From assembly GCA_964035545.1 (NCBI GenBank), contig OZ037769.1, positions 10,857,133 through 10,921,132 of the forward strand: a DNA stretch of 64,000 nt. Reading direction: 5' to 3'. Positions 1-32,138 of this stretch are shown in pieces. Each line of letters begins with the position of its first letter. The stretch's first letter is position 1. The position numbers and the translations under genes were made by a program. The notes under the pieces were generated by a model, which saw only the letters and a list, made by a program, of their open reading frames with translations, ran no database searches and was not told the DNA's origin. This DNA is from Bugula neritina. Taxonomy: Eukaryota > Bryozoa > Gymnolaemata > Cheilostomatida > Bugulidae.

Positions 1-1027
1 AGTAGACAACTTCTACTTTTATAGCGGCACGTACGCGTTGTGATATTCAAACATTGTAAATTTTCCTTGTGACTTAAACATTCAATAAATGACAGATGAC
101 TCGATGTACCATCAATGTCTTCAAAAATGTATTGCTTTACTATTCCATCTTTCCCAATAATTATGTTATCCAAAAAGTGACTAACTCTTCTAGCAAAATG
201 CAACAGTTTTAAAACGTGGTGGATTCAGCATTACTGTATTTTACAAAAATTTCAACATATAAAACATTCAGTTAGTTAGATAAAGTTAATATTAACAAAA
301 AACATAAAAACCATCAAATACCAGTAAAACTGTAACAATTATTGATGCAAATAAATTGGCTGATGAGCTTTATGCAAACTAGCTAAATTTACGAGTAATA
401 ATTATAAATGATCCGCAAAACCTATAAATATTTATTGAAACAACAAAAAATTATGAATTGGAAATGAGAATGACAAAATAGATAAGTGATAAATTGAAGA
501 TCTACTTTGTAGACAAAAATTTATAAATCGGAAATGGCGGATTGAGAGATAAACCTAATGATGGCAGTTGTCTTCCCCTGAGGGCTTGTATCGCTTAGAT
601 GCGGTTTCTTACTGACTTCATAATTGAATAATTCTCAGTTCACTCTGTCTTCAAGTGGCCAGATTCTGTAATTGGAGTTATCCTCTTATAAGAGCAATAC
701 ATCATATTACTATAACCACTCTATGTATGCATATGGCTGCAGAAACAGACATGATGATGACAAAGATAATAGCTGGTCTTAAAAAAACGCTTATAAAACA
801 ATTAATAGAACACCTATGTCTACATGGAGTTGTCATTCCTTTTGATTATTATTCTGAAATTGGCCGATTAAGTAATCGCAGTACAAAAATTTTGACAAGT
901 GGTTTTTACAAAGCAATGCAACTCGGAGAAATTTTAATTCGGCTGAATTGAATTTCTGATTGAAAATCGATACATTTAGAATTTAAACTTTACACCAACA
1001 CTACACGACTAAATATCTTCTACACCA
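1..1027. other. 3' flank of the TMX3-like gene
   Basis: No coding exon is supported here. The stretch lies downstream of the stop codon of the minus-strand TMX3-like gene and probably holds its 3' UTR. A minus-strand AATAAA (TTTATT at 431-436) is a possible polyadenylation signal, though it is about 600 bases beyond the stop. A plus-strand open frame of 98 codons at 655-951 has no recognised domain and no convincing splice context, and is not called as a gene. Confidence 0.4.
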
Positions 1028-20414
<19,387 letters not shown>

Positions 20415-23083
20415 TTGTTTAAGTGACTTGGTTAGCCTCAATTCACAAGACCATACCACTAAATAAGACAAGTCAAATAATCAACTTACACCACAAGCAA
20501 CATTTCTAGAACATATTAACTCCTGCAATAATGTAATCCCATTATAAGTATATGATCACCATAATTGTACATTATACTGCAGTCTTATTGATCAGAGGTA
20601 ACTAAATCACGGACACATGTTGATCAGACATGTTAATGCCACCAATACAGACAAGTTCAGGCAACTCGCAACAGCACCAGATCTAGCGGCTGAGTGTTCC
20701 AATACTTTACAGCACAAAAAGACAAAGCAACTACACTTTGTCTGTTAAGTTAATATGCATTCAAAATAGATTAAAAACCATAACAATTTCAAATATATGT
20801 TGATTGCTAATTGAGTGCCAATCTTCTCCACATTTGATTTCAAGGAAATTGTTGCTTTTGGTTCCCCCTTGAAATAAATTTATTATGGCTGTTAAAAAGT
20901 ATAGATAAGTTTTTTCAAGATGCTCCATTTAACTAGATTTATATCCAATAGAAAGTTGAAAAAACTAATGTGAAACAGTAAGCAAGTTCGAATTGTCATT
21001 CTAAATACAGTTTTTGAAAGGTTTGGCAATTCATTTTAGAAAGACAACTCCTAATGAAGAAGGTTTAAATAATTAACCAGTTGCAATTGTGATGGCAGCT
21101 ACCAAGCTTAGAGCGTCTCTAAGCCATTGCTAATTGCATTTTCTTCTTAAACTATAATTAGATAGTAGATTCAAACTGTTATTTAAGCTCTCTGTGTATC
21201 AGGTTGGTAATGTGAAATCAGCTTAATATAGTTACTAATTCTTTTTCATAAATAATATGAAGTACAGCTAAAGGCAAAATGCTATTTACATAATGACTGG
21301 TGATTAAGGTAGAAGACGGATACTATTTAGGTTTACCCAAAGCAAACAATCTCTGTATAGCTCATATACATGCAACATTTCTACATAAAACTTAGAAATA
21401 TCATGAATTTATGCTAAAAATTGATTGGAGATATAGACAATTGCTGTGTGCCCAAATGCTCAACTAATTTAAATAAAAATGAAATAATGGACATCACATA
21501 TTTCAAACTTTTCTAATTTTTCTTGTTCAATTGTTGTTTTGACAAGTATTATTACTACTATTAGCATTAATAAATCACTTAGTTTTATACACCTACAATT
21601 GTCAAAATTTACTATTATATATACAGATAAAAACACTTCTACTAAAGCATTAAAATCTTTATCAGATTATGCAGTGAAAAAGTGGTGAATTAATGAAATT
21701 TGATTAACTGCCTGCTTAACATGAGATATACAAGAGATCCACTCTCTACTTGTCAAGGGTCATTGGAACAGCTGTTTTGTCACTGCATATTTAAGGCAAG
21801 GCAAACCTTCCTTGTCAAAAAAATTAAACCCACCATGTTCATAGCTTGACATATTTCTTATCTCCATATTCATATTGGTCATCAAATATAAATAGTGTAT
21901 ATTGAAATTGGTAACACATTATGACTATGATCTCCAATTGATTTCACCACTGTGTTAAAATATTATATTGTGCTAAGTCTAATGGGTAGTAGTAGCTTAA
22001 GCCATAGAAATTTATTTCGCCAGTACAAACATGAATAATGTAATAACATTGAGATTAAGGAATTTTAATACAACATTACGTCTAACATAAGTGATTATTA
22101 TTTGCCAGTATCTCTTTTGTTAGACTTGGGACGAAGCCATACAATCACTAAACTGAGACATATTTAATTAAGCTAGCCATAGTGTTATTAATTAAGATCA
22201 ATATCACCTTCAGTTTCACAATGACTCTAGGTTGATGAGCTAATTACTAAATATGTAAATTACTTATTAGCTGTTTACTAAGCGCTTTTGCATTTTACTT
22301 TTAGGTTTAATTTTACTTTGAAAGACATCCAATTTGAATTTCATTAAAGGTTCAGTTGTTAAAGTTTGACACTGACAGTGACTGAAGAAAACAATAAAAC
22401 ATTAATCAATTTAAATATGAATATCATAATAATTATAATGTGATTTAAATGATTCTATCATAAATGATAATCATAATAACTAACTATAATCATAATGATA
22501 ATGAACATGATTATCATAATGATAATCATCATAATGACTATCATTATCTTTATGATTAATATTATCATTAGGTTATCCTAATCTTATGATAGCCATAATG
22601 ATAATGATAATGATTATCATAAGATAACCTAATACTAATAGTAATAGTAATGATAAAGATAATGTAATAATAACCCATTAATCATTATGATTATGATTAA
22701 CTTTAAGTTTAATTTTGAGTTTAAGAATTAATCTCAAGATGATCAATGATGATGATCATGATCATCATTATGAACTCATGATAATGAAGACAGAAGAGTT
22801 AAACTTGAAGTGTTTAACTCAAACAGCAACTTTAAGAGTAATTTATCAACTACTAGTAGTACTAGGATTTTATTGTGAGTATGATTATCACTGACCAATA
22901 CAAATACTATATGAAGTCTCAGATAGGCACAGAACACCTAAGAGACGACAGAGTTTCAGGCCTTGAGCTTGATGAGAATGCTGCACATCAGACTACAATA
23001 TTCGACACGACTATAAGTAGGCTACACAGACTTATTGGCTGATAGAAAGATATCAATTGGATTCCCCACCATGTCATATAGGG

Positions 23084-23091
23084 TGACGTCA
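23084..23091. promoter_or_regulatory. CRE-type palindrome TGACGTCA
   Basis: A perfect cAMP-response-element/ATF palindrome inside a locally CpG-containing stretch (TGACGTCACGCG). It lies 2.7 kb upstream of the TMX3-like start codon. Whether it is a promoter element of an unseen 5' UTR exon cannot be told from sequence. Confidence 0.25.
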
Positions 23092-23618
23092 CGCGTAGAA
23101 TAACCAACAAATTCGACCTGCCAAGCCGATATCCACAATATCCACAATATCAACAATATTGGCTATTTGGTAATGTTGTTGCTCTAATTCAGAAATCCAT
23201 ATAGACTATAATTCCACTAGTGACTAGGGCCTAGGCACTAGCACTAGTTCATAGTGTAGAAGGTTACAGGCCTTTAATTGAGCTGGTATATGCAAGGTTC
23301 ATTGAGAATATATATAGTTTTTTGGCTTGGATTTTATAATTCATTGAAGTGGGTAAGCTATTGCATAATTATTTTAAATATTGACTGATAGTAGTTAATG
23401 TAATGCTAATAATTTTATTTGTGATCTTAGCTATAAACAATTTGAAGGCATGATTTTGGCTCTGGTAGAACTTTATTTATTATAATCTTAAGAAGTAAGG
23501 GCTTATGATATTGAGAGTTGTCTTTCTTATTTATGTCTGCCATATTATATTTTTTCACAGGCTCAAAATTTTCATTCCATTGAAGTGATGCAACCTTAAG
23601 ATATGGGAATATCTAGAC

Positions 23619-23963
23619 CAGGGCTGTCCAACAGGCGGCCCAAGGGCCAGATGTGGCCCCCAGCCTACATTTATGTGGCCCTCGAAGGCATAAAGCTAAA
23701 ATATTTTTTCACTGTTCACATGAATTAAAGTGAAAAGCCACCTTTTAGATGCCTTATTTATACAAATAACACAAAAAATGCAGCTGGCAGTAACTATTGA
23801 GACTTGAAGTTAATTGTGTAATGATTCATAAAGTTTTGGAATAAAGTAGTTTGAAAAATACTGATGCTGTGGCCCCCAGCACAAGCTGAAGCTTACAATG
23901 TGGCCCTCCCCATGAGATATTTCATTTCTGTGGCCCTCGGTTTGAAAAGGTTGGACACCCCTG
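23619..23963. mobile_element. Non-autonomous hAT element (MITE), 345 bp
   Basis: Terminal inverted repeats CAGGGCTGTCCAAC (left) and GTTGGACACCCCTG (right, complement CAGGGGTGTCCAAC) match at 13 of 14 positions. The element is bordered by a perfect 8-bp target site duplication ATCTAGAC at 23611-23618 and 23964-23971. The 8-bp duplication and CAGGG termini are typical of hAT transposons. The interior (TGTGGCCC motifs) encodes no transposase, so it must have been moved in trans. Confidence 0.95.
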
Positions 23964-26436
23964 ATCTAGACTAATCGTGTCCTCTGTGATTATAGGCAAA
24001 GATACATAACTCCTAAAACATGTACTAAGTGTAAGCTACCAAGTTCTAAATAACTAATTAAATAATTATATTAATATCTGCTGAAATATCATCGTTCAAA
24101 CTGTTACTTAAAAGTTGTTAACTAATTAAACACTAAATGTTTTATTATGTTTAGCAATCTGCCCGTCATCCTTATCTCAGGATGATCTATTTTTGTCTCT
24201 GTTTCCTCTTTTTTTCACATGCATTCCACCACATTAAAACAAAGAGTAATGAGGTATGAAGTCAGCAATGTCTTCAAGAGAGTTATGAGCCCTTGACATA
24301 ATTTTTCCTAACAATAATAATACCTGTTAATTGTTACTAAATCATCACTAAATTGACTCTGAGAAGTTACCATGAGCAATACGGTACTAGGCTTAATATA
24401 TGCAAGCCGTATGGGAAACTTTCTAAAAACTGAATACATTTAGTTAACATTTTGTATATATAAGTCATTTATATATAATATTCTGCTCTCAATCATATAT
24501 TCACAGACTCTGCAGGTTATATATAATATTTTTAAAACCAAAAGCTGTTTCCAATAAAAGATATTTGATACCAGAATTCACTGCAATTTTTCCTCATGCA
24601 TATTCGAAAATCACTATAAATATGACTATATTATTATGTATGACTGTAGCACCAATTAGTGTCCTTTTCAAATGCAAAAAGAAGGAAAAACTATGATTAA
24701 ATTGCCCTATCTTGCAATTATATGAAAATAAAAATGTTATGTTAGTTCAATAAGGTTAAGTAAAATTTACCCTTATAGTATGTGTTATATGAGCTAATTA
24801 TGACACCTTTACTAAAGTTGCCTTTATACCTTCACGATTTTCAGTCAGAATTTCAATTTCAATTTCATTATTAACTTAAACTCGGTACTTTTTTCAGCAG
24901 AGGTATAAACGCAACTTTAGCCTACAACAAACTGAAAGGCTTCATTTTGTAATTTTCAAGTCACTAGAACACTAGTTTGATGACAAGCATTCAAAAGGCC
25001 ATATGGCATAAAATTTCCTGAGACATCATGAGAATGGCATTGCATTAGCTTATCTGTTGCATGCTACTCTTCAAGCAGGGAAATTTTGCTGGTGATTGTA
25101 TTGGGTTAGAAGTCGTCTCCCACTCATTGGTGCTATGCTTCGCCGTAGACCAGTAAAGCTCACTGACTTTCTGCTACTCCTTTCACCATCAACTCTGGTG
25201 GGATTACCATGGCCTAGTCTTTCCTGTTATAGGGAGTAATTTATATATTACATACAGTATAACAAATGTTTGTGATGCATATTAATGTATGATATCAGTG
25301 GTCAGATCTTCATGATTTCTTGTATTTTATACCATGAAAAGTGACTTTTAGTGTAGACCAATAGCAATTAAGTTATATATTTATACATTTTAAACAGAGT
25401 GCATTGCATACAATGTGAAGGCCTGGGTTACAGATGTGTTTAAATTGCATGCTGATGAATTAATATTAGAGTAAAAGAATCATATAAGTGTATGATACCA
25501 ACACCTTTAAAAATAAAATTTAAGAAATAATTAGAAAGTTATAAAAGATAGTAATATAAGCAGAGAATAATAAAGGGAATACAATATTATCATATTAAAA
25601 ATAAAATGTACATAGCAATAAAACAAAAATCAAAGTGAATAATCTGCCATTTCTCCAGGCTATTTATTGCATTCACTAAGGCTTAAGTAAGATAAAATTG
25701 AGAAATTCTAATTATATAAAATAATATGCATCCCTTTTGAGAGATTAGGCTATATGCCCGATCTCTCCTGTAATAGACTGTGATTCAAAACTCTTCACAG
25801 ACAATATAATATTTACTTTTTATAATTGTAAAACAGATGCCAGTTTGAACTTATTATCTAAGAAGATCTAACGCATAGCCAAGCACTCAAGAGTTACTCA
25901 TATCATTCTCTATAAGCTAAACTTTTCATCTAATTCTAGCATATATATTCAAGCATATTACTACATGGCATTGGGGAAGGAGAAAAGATTGTGTTTCTTG
26001 GAGTTAATTATATTGCTATGTACATTTTACATTATAGTATTGTTTCCTTTATCAATTTGCAGGTTTTCATTAGCATCTTCTATAACTTTTATCACTGAAG
26101 TATTTATTACTCTGTGGTTTTCAAAGTGTTGGTGTAATGAACTTATACAATATTTTTGCTCCAACACCACATCAACTGCAGTTGAAACACATCCAATGAC
26201 CCTTTCGAATGCAGTACAGAGAAACATGACATTATGTTAATAGTAGATGAACATGCAGTTTACTTTAATTATGAGCACAATCTTGCTACATAAATTTAAA
26301 GCGTTGCTTTTAAAAAGCTGTAAAATATAACTGATGTTATTACATTTGGTTATATTAAGCTAGCATATGCCTAATATTTATAATATTTGCAATTGCCATG
26401 ATGTCAGACTGTCTTGCCCACAATAATTCATATAGA

Positions 26437-26640
26437 TGTCACTCTCATACAGACATATAATGTATAATCACTCTCATACAGGCATATACTGTATAATCAC
26501 TCTTATACAAGCATATAATGTATAATCACTCTCATACAGGCATATATAATGTATAATCACTCTCATACAGGCATATACTGTATAATCACTCTCATACAGG
26601 CATATACTGTATAATCACTCTCATATAATAATGTATAATC
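26437..26640. repeat. 29-bp minisatellite at the end of the FAM184-like coding region
   Basis: About seven copies of a 29-base unit with core CACTCTCATACAGGCATATA. In gene sense (minus) each unit contains GAGAGTGATTATACAG. The first unit abuts the sequence GAG|GTGATT that either continues the last coding exon or is a splice donor. Confidence 0.9.
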
Positions 26641-27705
26641 ACCTCAGACTCAGGAGGTGTATGAGCTGATATTCTCTCTTTGCCAGTGCTAACTGACATC
26701 ACTGGCTTCAACCTCTTCTGATCTACATGTACCGGTACTTTCTCAGTAAACATTCGGTTGAAGTTGCCTTCTCTATTACTTAGTTCTAGTCTGTATTTCT
26801 GCACCAGCTTTTTGAGGTTTTCCAGTTCTTCTTTCATTTTCTAAAGCAATGTTTGTTGAGGCATGATATAATAGTATTCTTGAAGCTACAATATTGTCAT
26901 TGTGTGCTGCAAGATTATAGAGTATGGACTAAATGTAATACTGCAATCTAATAAATAATGCATTGATTACATTGAATAATAACAGTGACAAGAAGAACTT
27001 GTAGGAGTGGCTAGTGACGAAGTACTGCTAGGAGTGGCTAGGGATAGGGGGCACTGTTAGGAGTGGCTAGTGACAGCAAAGAAACTGTTGAGACTTCAAA
27101 GTCAAGCAGAAAAGGTTTTAGAGTAGAAATTTAAGTTAATATCTGCTATCCTTGTAATCCATTTTATTTATTAACCAATGACATAGTTATAAAGTTTAAA
27201 CAAGGACAGCAGCACATTTTCGAAGACAGATATGGTTGGGCATAGAAGAAGGTACAGCCAAGAAGTGTAAATAATTACATTGACTGATGTAGATGCCTAA
27301 AGTAACACGACCATAGGATCTGTGCACAATACTGGAGACAGGCATAATGTTAGCTGTAGAACTAGATGCTGATCAACTTATGTATGTTCCCACACTGATA
27401 TGATGAGGCATGCAGGGTGACTAACATAAAAGCTGATGAGGTAAAAGTTGTGTGTCATATGTCGTCAACTCTCTCTTCTGTCAACTTTACTAACCTGATG
27501 GTTAACACTGACGTCTGTATCATTGGAATTAGGAATACTTGCAGACCGTCTGGATGAAGTTAATTCAATACTAGACTTTCTGGTGATTTCTCTCTTGAGA
27601 GATTTGAGTTCCGACTCAGCTTGCTGTAGTTTCTTAGCTGTACTTATTTCTTTGGACTGTGATTCTGATAACATCGACCTGCACACAATAATATTCAGAA
27701 ATATA

Positions 27706-27738
<33 letters not shown>

Positions 27739-30401
27739 ACTCACTCTGTGTGGTGCAGGGGCTGTTTTAGGGTTTGTCCCCTCGTCAGCAGAAAACAATG
27801 GAAGAAACTTAAGCATATTTAAAAGGAGTGTGAGTTTAATCCAGTGTGCTCAAGTAATTCCAGGTTTGCATAAGGCTAAAAACCTGAATTCAGGGCCATG
27901 ATTGAATTGCTCAATCACAGAAGTTCCCATTTAAGAGCTTTGAGTGAGAGTAGTATAAGTATATATTAAAAGTACAGGCCATCATTGATTTTCAGCACAC
28001 ATGATTATTTCACAGAGCTCAATTCATGCTCAACTCTGCATTAGAGTTGAAACACATTATAACCTTAAGGAAGATTTTGCTTTACCAATTATTGATCCAG
28101 AGCATAATATTATTTCTGCATTATTGATTTTGAATGCCAATTTATTTCCTGCACAGTAATATTTAGTTCAAGCCTGTTACATTCTGCATGACTTAATGAA
28201 AAAGAGAAGTTTATATAAAGTATAATAAAGCCATAACATGATTGTTGTTTTCATTGCTCTTTATCTTTACTATTTTTAATAAGCTTCGTGTCATCTAATT
28301 GAGTTATGGCAGCTTTATTCATTTTCTCTATTACATTAAAAATTGTTAATAAAGAAAACTTGCCCAAAAATTGCCATTTTCAATCCTTTTAGATCACATG
28401 TTGCAGTGAGAGATAGCAAATCAAATGCATTTAAAATTATTTTCTCAAAAAAGAAAAATGTTGATGGGATAGTGGAATATAATGTGAGCTGAAATAGACT
28501 GCTTGATGTAATGCTCAGCAAAACAAATTTCAAAAAGGCAAAAATGAAAAATGATATAACCACTGCTTGTTTTCACTAAGTATTTGCATTTCTATCTTCA
28601 CTGTAAAAACAAATATTTCTCAAGCCCTGTACACCCGGCAGACCTAGTGCATGGAATGCAGCAATTTAGGTAATGTGTATTGTATAGAAAAGAGGGAGCA
28701 GCCGTAGTCTAGGGGTTAGAGTGTTTGCCTAGTAAACATGAGGTCATGGGTTCGAACTGTCAAAGGCCATTGGTGATGTTAGGAAGAGAATCCAGTCATA
28801 ATTGCTCCTGTGCCTCATTTAAATAAGTTCTTAGTTCCGATTTAACAAAAACCCTTCCCATCAGGGGTTTTCTCACAGAGATAGCAACTATAAACTTTCG
28901 TGAGTGAGTGAGTTATTGTATAGAAAAGCACATTTCATCATTCTCTTGCTGAAAATGACACCACCACCAATAAAAATGTTTAGGATTTCAATTAATGTAT
29001 TTCGAGTCAGATTATTGATAATTTATCAACATATTATTCGTTATATGATATGGCTAATATTTAGTGCAGCATGAAATATAAGCAAATAATATAATATGTA
29101 GCTTGAACTGACCTCAGAGTTTGGCTTTCATCTCTGTGTTGAGCCGATGTGGTCTGTAGAACAGTGGATAGTTGCTCATATTCTTTGCATTGTTCTGCCA
29201 ACTTTCTATTCAACTGGTCAACTTCTTTTTTCTTACTCATTAATTGCATGTTTAGAGTTTGTGATGAGTCAGCCATTGACGTTTGCAAGAGACATAACTC
29301 CTGCTCCACTCTAGTTAATGATTCTTTTAACGCTACGTTATTCGTCTTTTCTGTTAAATACTGGCTCTCCTTACTGTCAAATTTCTTAGACCATTTGCTT
29401 TCCAGCTCCAACAGGGCTTGGTCTATCTTAGTCCTAAGAACTTCTTCACTTGAATTTGAGTTTAGCTTTTCTGTTGCTATATTCAATTCCTTCTCCAAGA
29501 TGTCTATTTTTTTCTTGTAGCTTAAGTGTATTCTATCTAATTCTTTGTTGTACAGCTCTTTCGACATCTGAATTTCAACCTGTACAAGTAGAAAGCAACT
29601 AGTTTTTTGAACACAGAGCAACGTAATTACATTAAGTTTATAAAGTTGAAGTATACACAAACTTTATATGCACTTTATATATACTTTACTTTGCACAAGC
29701 CACTTTCTATACAAATATATTAATAAATTTAGGGCAGCCTTTGCTTCTGTCAAAAATGTTTATATAATATTATTATGATAATATAATTATAAAATATTTT
29801 CATGGCAATAGCTTTAATGGCATCATAGTTTTACATATAAAGGGTTATGAGGTACAACAATTATTTTAAATCGGCAAAGAAACATTTAAATACAATCCTA
29901 CTAATTTATATGTTATTTTAAGTACCTAATTTGTAAGAATGTTTTTAAGTTTCTTATAATATATCTCTGTTATTTATGCTCTAGAGTCTAGTCTGTGAAA
30001 AGCTTTCTATGCACATGGTATATTATTACCAGGTTTTAATCTGCAACTTTATTAGCTAATTTGTTGTTCTCAACATTAATGGTAATAAAAAGAAATAAAC
30101 AAATATTGAGTAATTTGCCATTTTACCATTAAAAAATATTAAAAATTGCAGCTAAAAAAGGTTATGAATTCTTCCACGTATTTGAAACACCCACACAATA
30201 CTTTAGCAACAGTTTGTGCATCCATCATGCACAATATTAATGAACAAATATCCCAATCATAAGGAGTAAAAGTAATAATCTGTTTACCTCTCTCTCGTGA
30301 TTTCTAGTAAAGAGCATGTGGACAACCTGCGTCAACTCTGCCACCTTTTTAGACATTTTATAGTCAAACCCTTTCTTTGAGTTGCTTCCTTTAGCAGCCA
30401 T
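26592..30401 (-). CDS. FAM184-family coiled-coil protein, short form, 4 exons
   Basis: Exons on the minus strand: 30401-30288, 29579-29113, 27678-27495, 26840-26592; phases agree, 337 aa. The N-terminus (KMSKKVAELTQVVHMLFTRN) corresponds to the start of the FAM184 domain of animal FAM184A/B. Exon 2 is almost entirely heptad-rich coiled coil (VEIQMSKELYNKEL, KKKIDILEKELN, KKKEVDQLNRKLAEQ). Exon 4 holds KYRLELSNREGNFNRMF, which resembles the FAM184 C-terminal NRExNFNRVF motif. The vertebrate proteins are about 1,000 residues, so this one keeps both ends but little of the middle. The function of FAM184 is poorly known and only a scaffold role can be inferred. The ATG at 30401 follows an acceptor-like CACTATAG, so a 5' UTR exon probably lies upstream. 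The 3' end is uncertain: the last frame runs into the 29-bp minisatellite and stops there, or the exon ends at GAG|GTGATT and another exon exists. Confidence 0.72.
27711..27738. repeat. (AT)n microsatellite
   Basis: A short TATATA run in intron 2 of the FAM184-like gene, close to the acceptor of exon 3. Confidence 0.85.
28693..28913 (+). mobile_element. tRNA-derived SINE, 221 bp, with target site duplication
   Basis: The head carries RNA polymerase III boxes: A box TAGTCTAGGGG and B box GGGTTCGAACT. A tRNA-unrelated body follows, ending in GTGAGTGAGTGAG simple repeats. A perfect 15-bp duplication TATTGTATAGAAAAG flanks it (28678-28692 and 28914-28928), showing target-primed insertion. It lies in intron 2 of the FAM184-like gene in antisense orientation. 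A related reversed copy is at 37464-37657. Confidence 0.93.
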
Positions 30402-32037
30402 ATTGGCAGACCTATAGTGAAGTGTCTGTCAGTTTGTTCCTATCTGAAGATCAATAATTAACATAGTATCTGTATTAACTTAAAATTTATCTTCTTGTAC
30501 AAACACAATTCTAATTACTTAGCACTGTATACTTTTTAGTTTGGTTTAAGTAAAGTCAGTTTGATAAGCATAAGAAATGCTGTAACAAACTGTTGCCATC
30601 TCTATGTACTTTGTTGTTATTGTGTTAGCATTGTTGCCAAGCCCACTATAATATTATATTTTTTATTATGAAATGTTGTTAGGGTTCTTATGGGCGTTTA
30701 TTCTGTATTTAAATGCCAATACAGTGAAAATTGCCTACAAGCTGTTGGCATTTGGCAACTGTAAAACAATAACATATCAAACATTGAATACTTTAAAATG
30801 AGTATAAGTTAAAAAGAAATCACAGTTTGAGAAGTCTCTTTGTACACATAGCAATACATTTCAACAGTTTACCTCAAGATTGATCCTTTCAAAGTTAGAG
30901 ATGTAAAAGTTGAAGTGAAGTCATGCTCCAAAAGCTCTAAGATCATAAAAAACTGGTAACTATATAAACAAAACTTTTTCAGCCCAAGAGCTCAGAGTCT
31001 AAGCTAACGGCTAGCAGTCTACTAAATAACGTTGGTTTCATGTCACTGATTGTATACATTGAACAACAAATTCAATAGTTTCTACAATTGTTAACAATAG
31101 AATGAATAGGTTGTTTTGTATTATTTACTCAAGCTCTATAGAACTAAAACTTGCATATTAAATGATATGTTATAACACAACATGCGCTAAAATCTTAGCC
31201 CTCTATAGTCTTTCACAACAAAAACATACAACTTACTTTTGAAAATTGCTTTGAAATTTGTTTGTTAATTAGTTTAATGTCTCTTATCTTATAGTGTTAA
31301 GCAATATAGGTGTGTTGCACTCATCTCTCTATATTATACAGAGTCTAAGAAATAAGCTTCAGTTAGCTTAGACTTCTGGCTTATCTGTCGTATGAGGGAC
31401 ACATAGTATTTCTCACTTTCCAAACATTTAAATATTTTTACATTCAGCTCAACTTTGGAATTTAAATTATTGAAGCAGAAATCAAGAAACATGAGCTAAA
31501 GATCATGTGTGACTTTGTTGCTTTATTTCTTATAATGAATTCATGGCCGTTTGGTTGAAGTAAGACTTAACCGTGCCAATATGTTGAAGGATGCACAACA
31601 CTCAACCATGTGCAGCATTATATACACAGTATAAATATATTAGAAGCCGACAAATATTATCATTCACTATAATAAATTTTCTCTTTTATCCGATACAAAA
31701 AAGCTCATGTCTGTCCAAGTGAAATGTTTCCCTAAAAACCACAGCTTAATTTTGTGATCACAATATATTATTCAAAATAATACAAACCAAAGTGACATGT
31801 CTAAGATTATTGCTGCAACACTATTCAATATTATCAGTAAATGTTTTTATTACTATGTTTTAACTATTAGTTAGAATAAAATTTTAGAAATTTATTTTAT
31901 TGGTGGGTTTTGGGTTTAGCTTTGTTGAACTAAAAACTTGTATCTAAATAACATTTTTATTATGTGCATTGTATGACATGTAGGACGCATGTGCTGATGA
32001 GAGGACAAATCCCGAAACCGTTATATATATAATATGT

Positions 32038-32138
<101 letters not shown>

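Larger units (their letters stand above)
20415..26591. other. Gene-poor interval between the TMX3-like and FAM184-like genes
   Basis: No convincing exon on either strand. It should hold the promoter of the TMX3-like gene near 20415 and downstream sequence of the FAM184-like gene near 26590. Recognisable contents: a hAT-type MITE at 23619-23963, an AT-rich low-complexity block rich in ATGATAATCAT-like self-complementary words (about 22420-22800), and a perfect CRE palindrome TGACGTCA at 23084-23091. Two overlapping open frames near 25965-26240 have no recognised domain. Confidence 0.55.

Noticed and set aside
655-951. 98-codon plus-strand frame
   Set aside because: No recognised domain, no supporting splice or promoter signals, and it lies in the 3' flank of the TMX3-like gene.
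25965-26240. Overlapping 91-codon plus and 66-codon minus frames
   Set aside because: Neither resembles a known protein. The minus frame could be a FAM184-like 3' exon, but no convincing acceptor in phase 0 was found.
28693-28770. A functional tRNA gene
   Set aside because: A and B boxes are present, but the sequence continues into a SINE body with target duplications, and no acceptor-stem pairing is evident.
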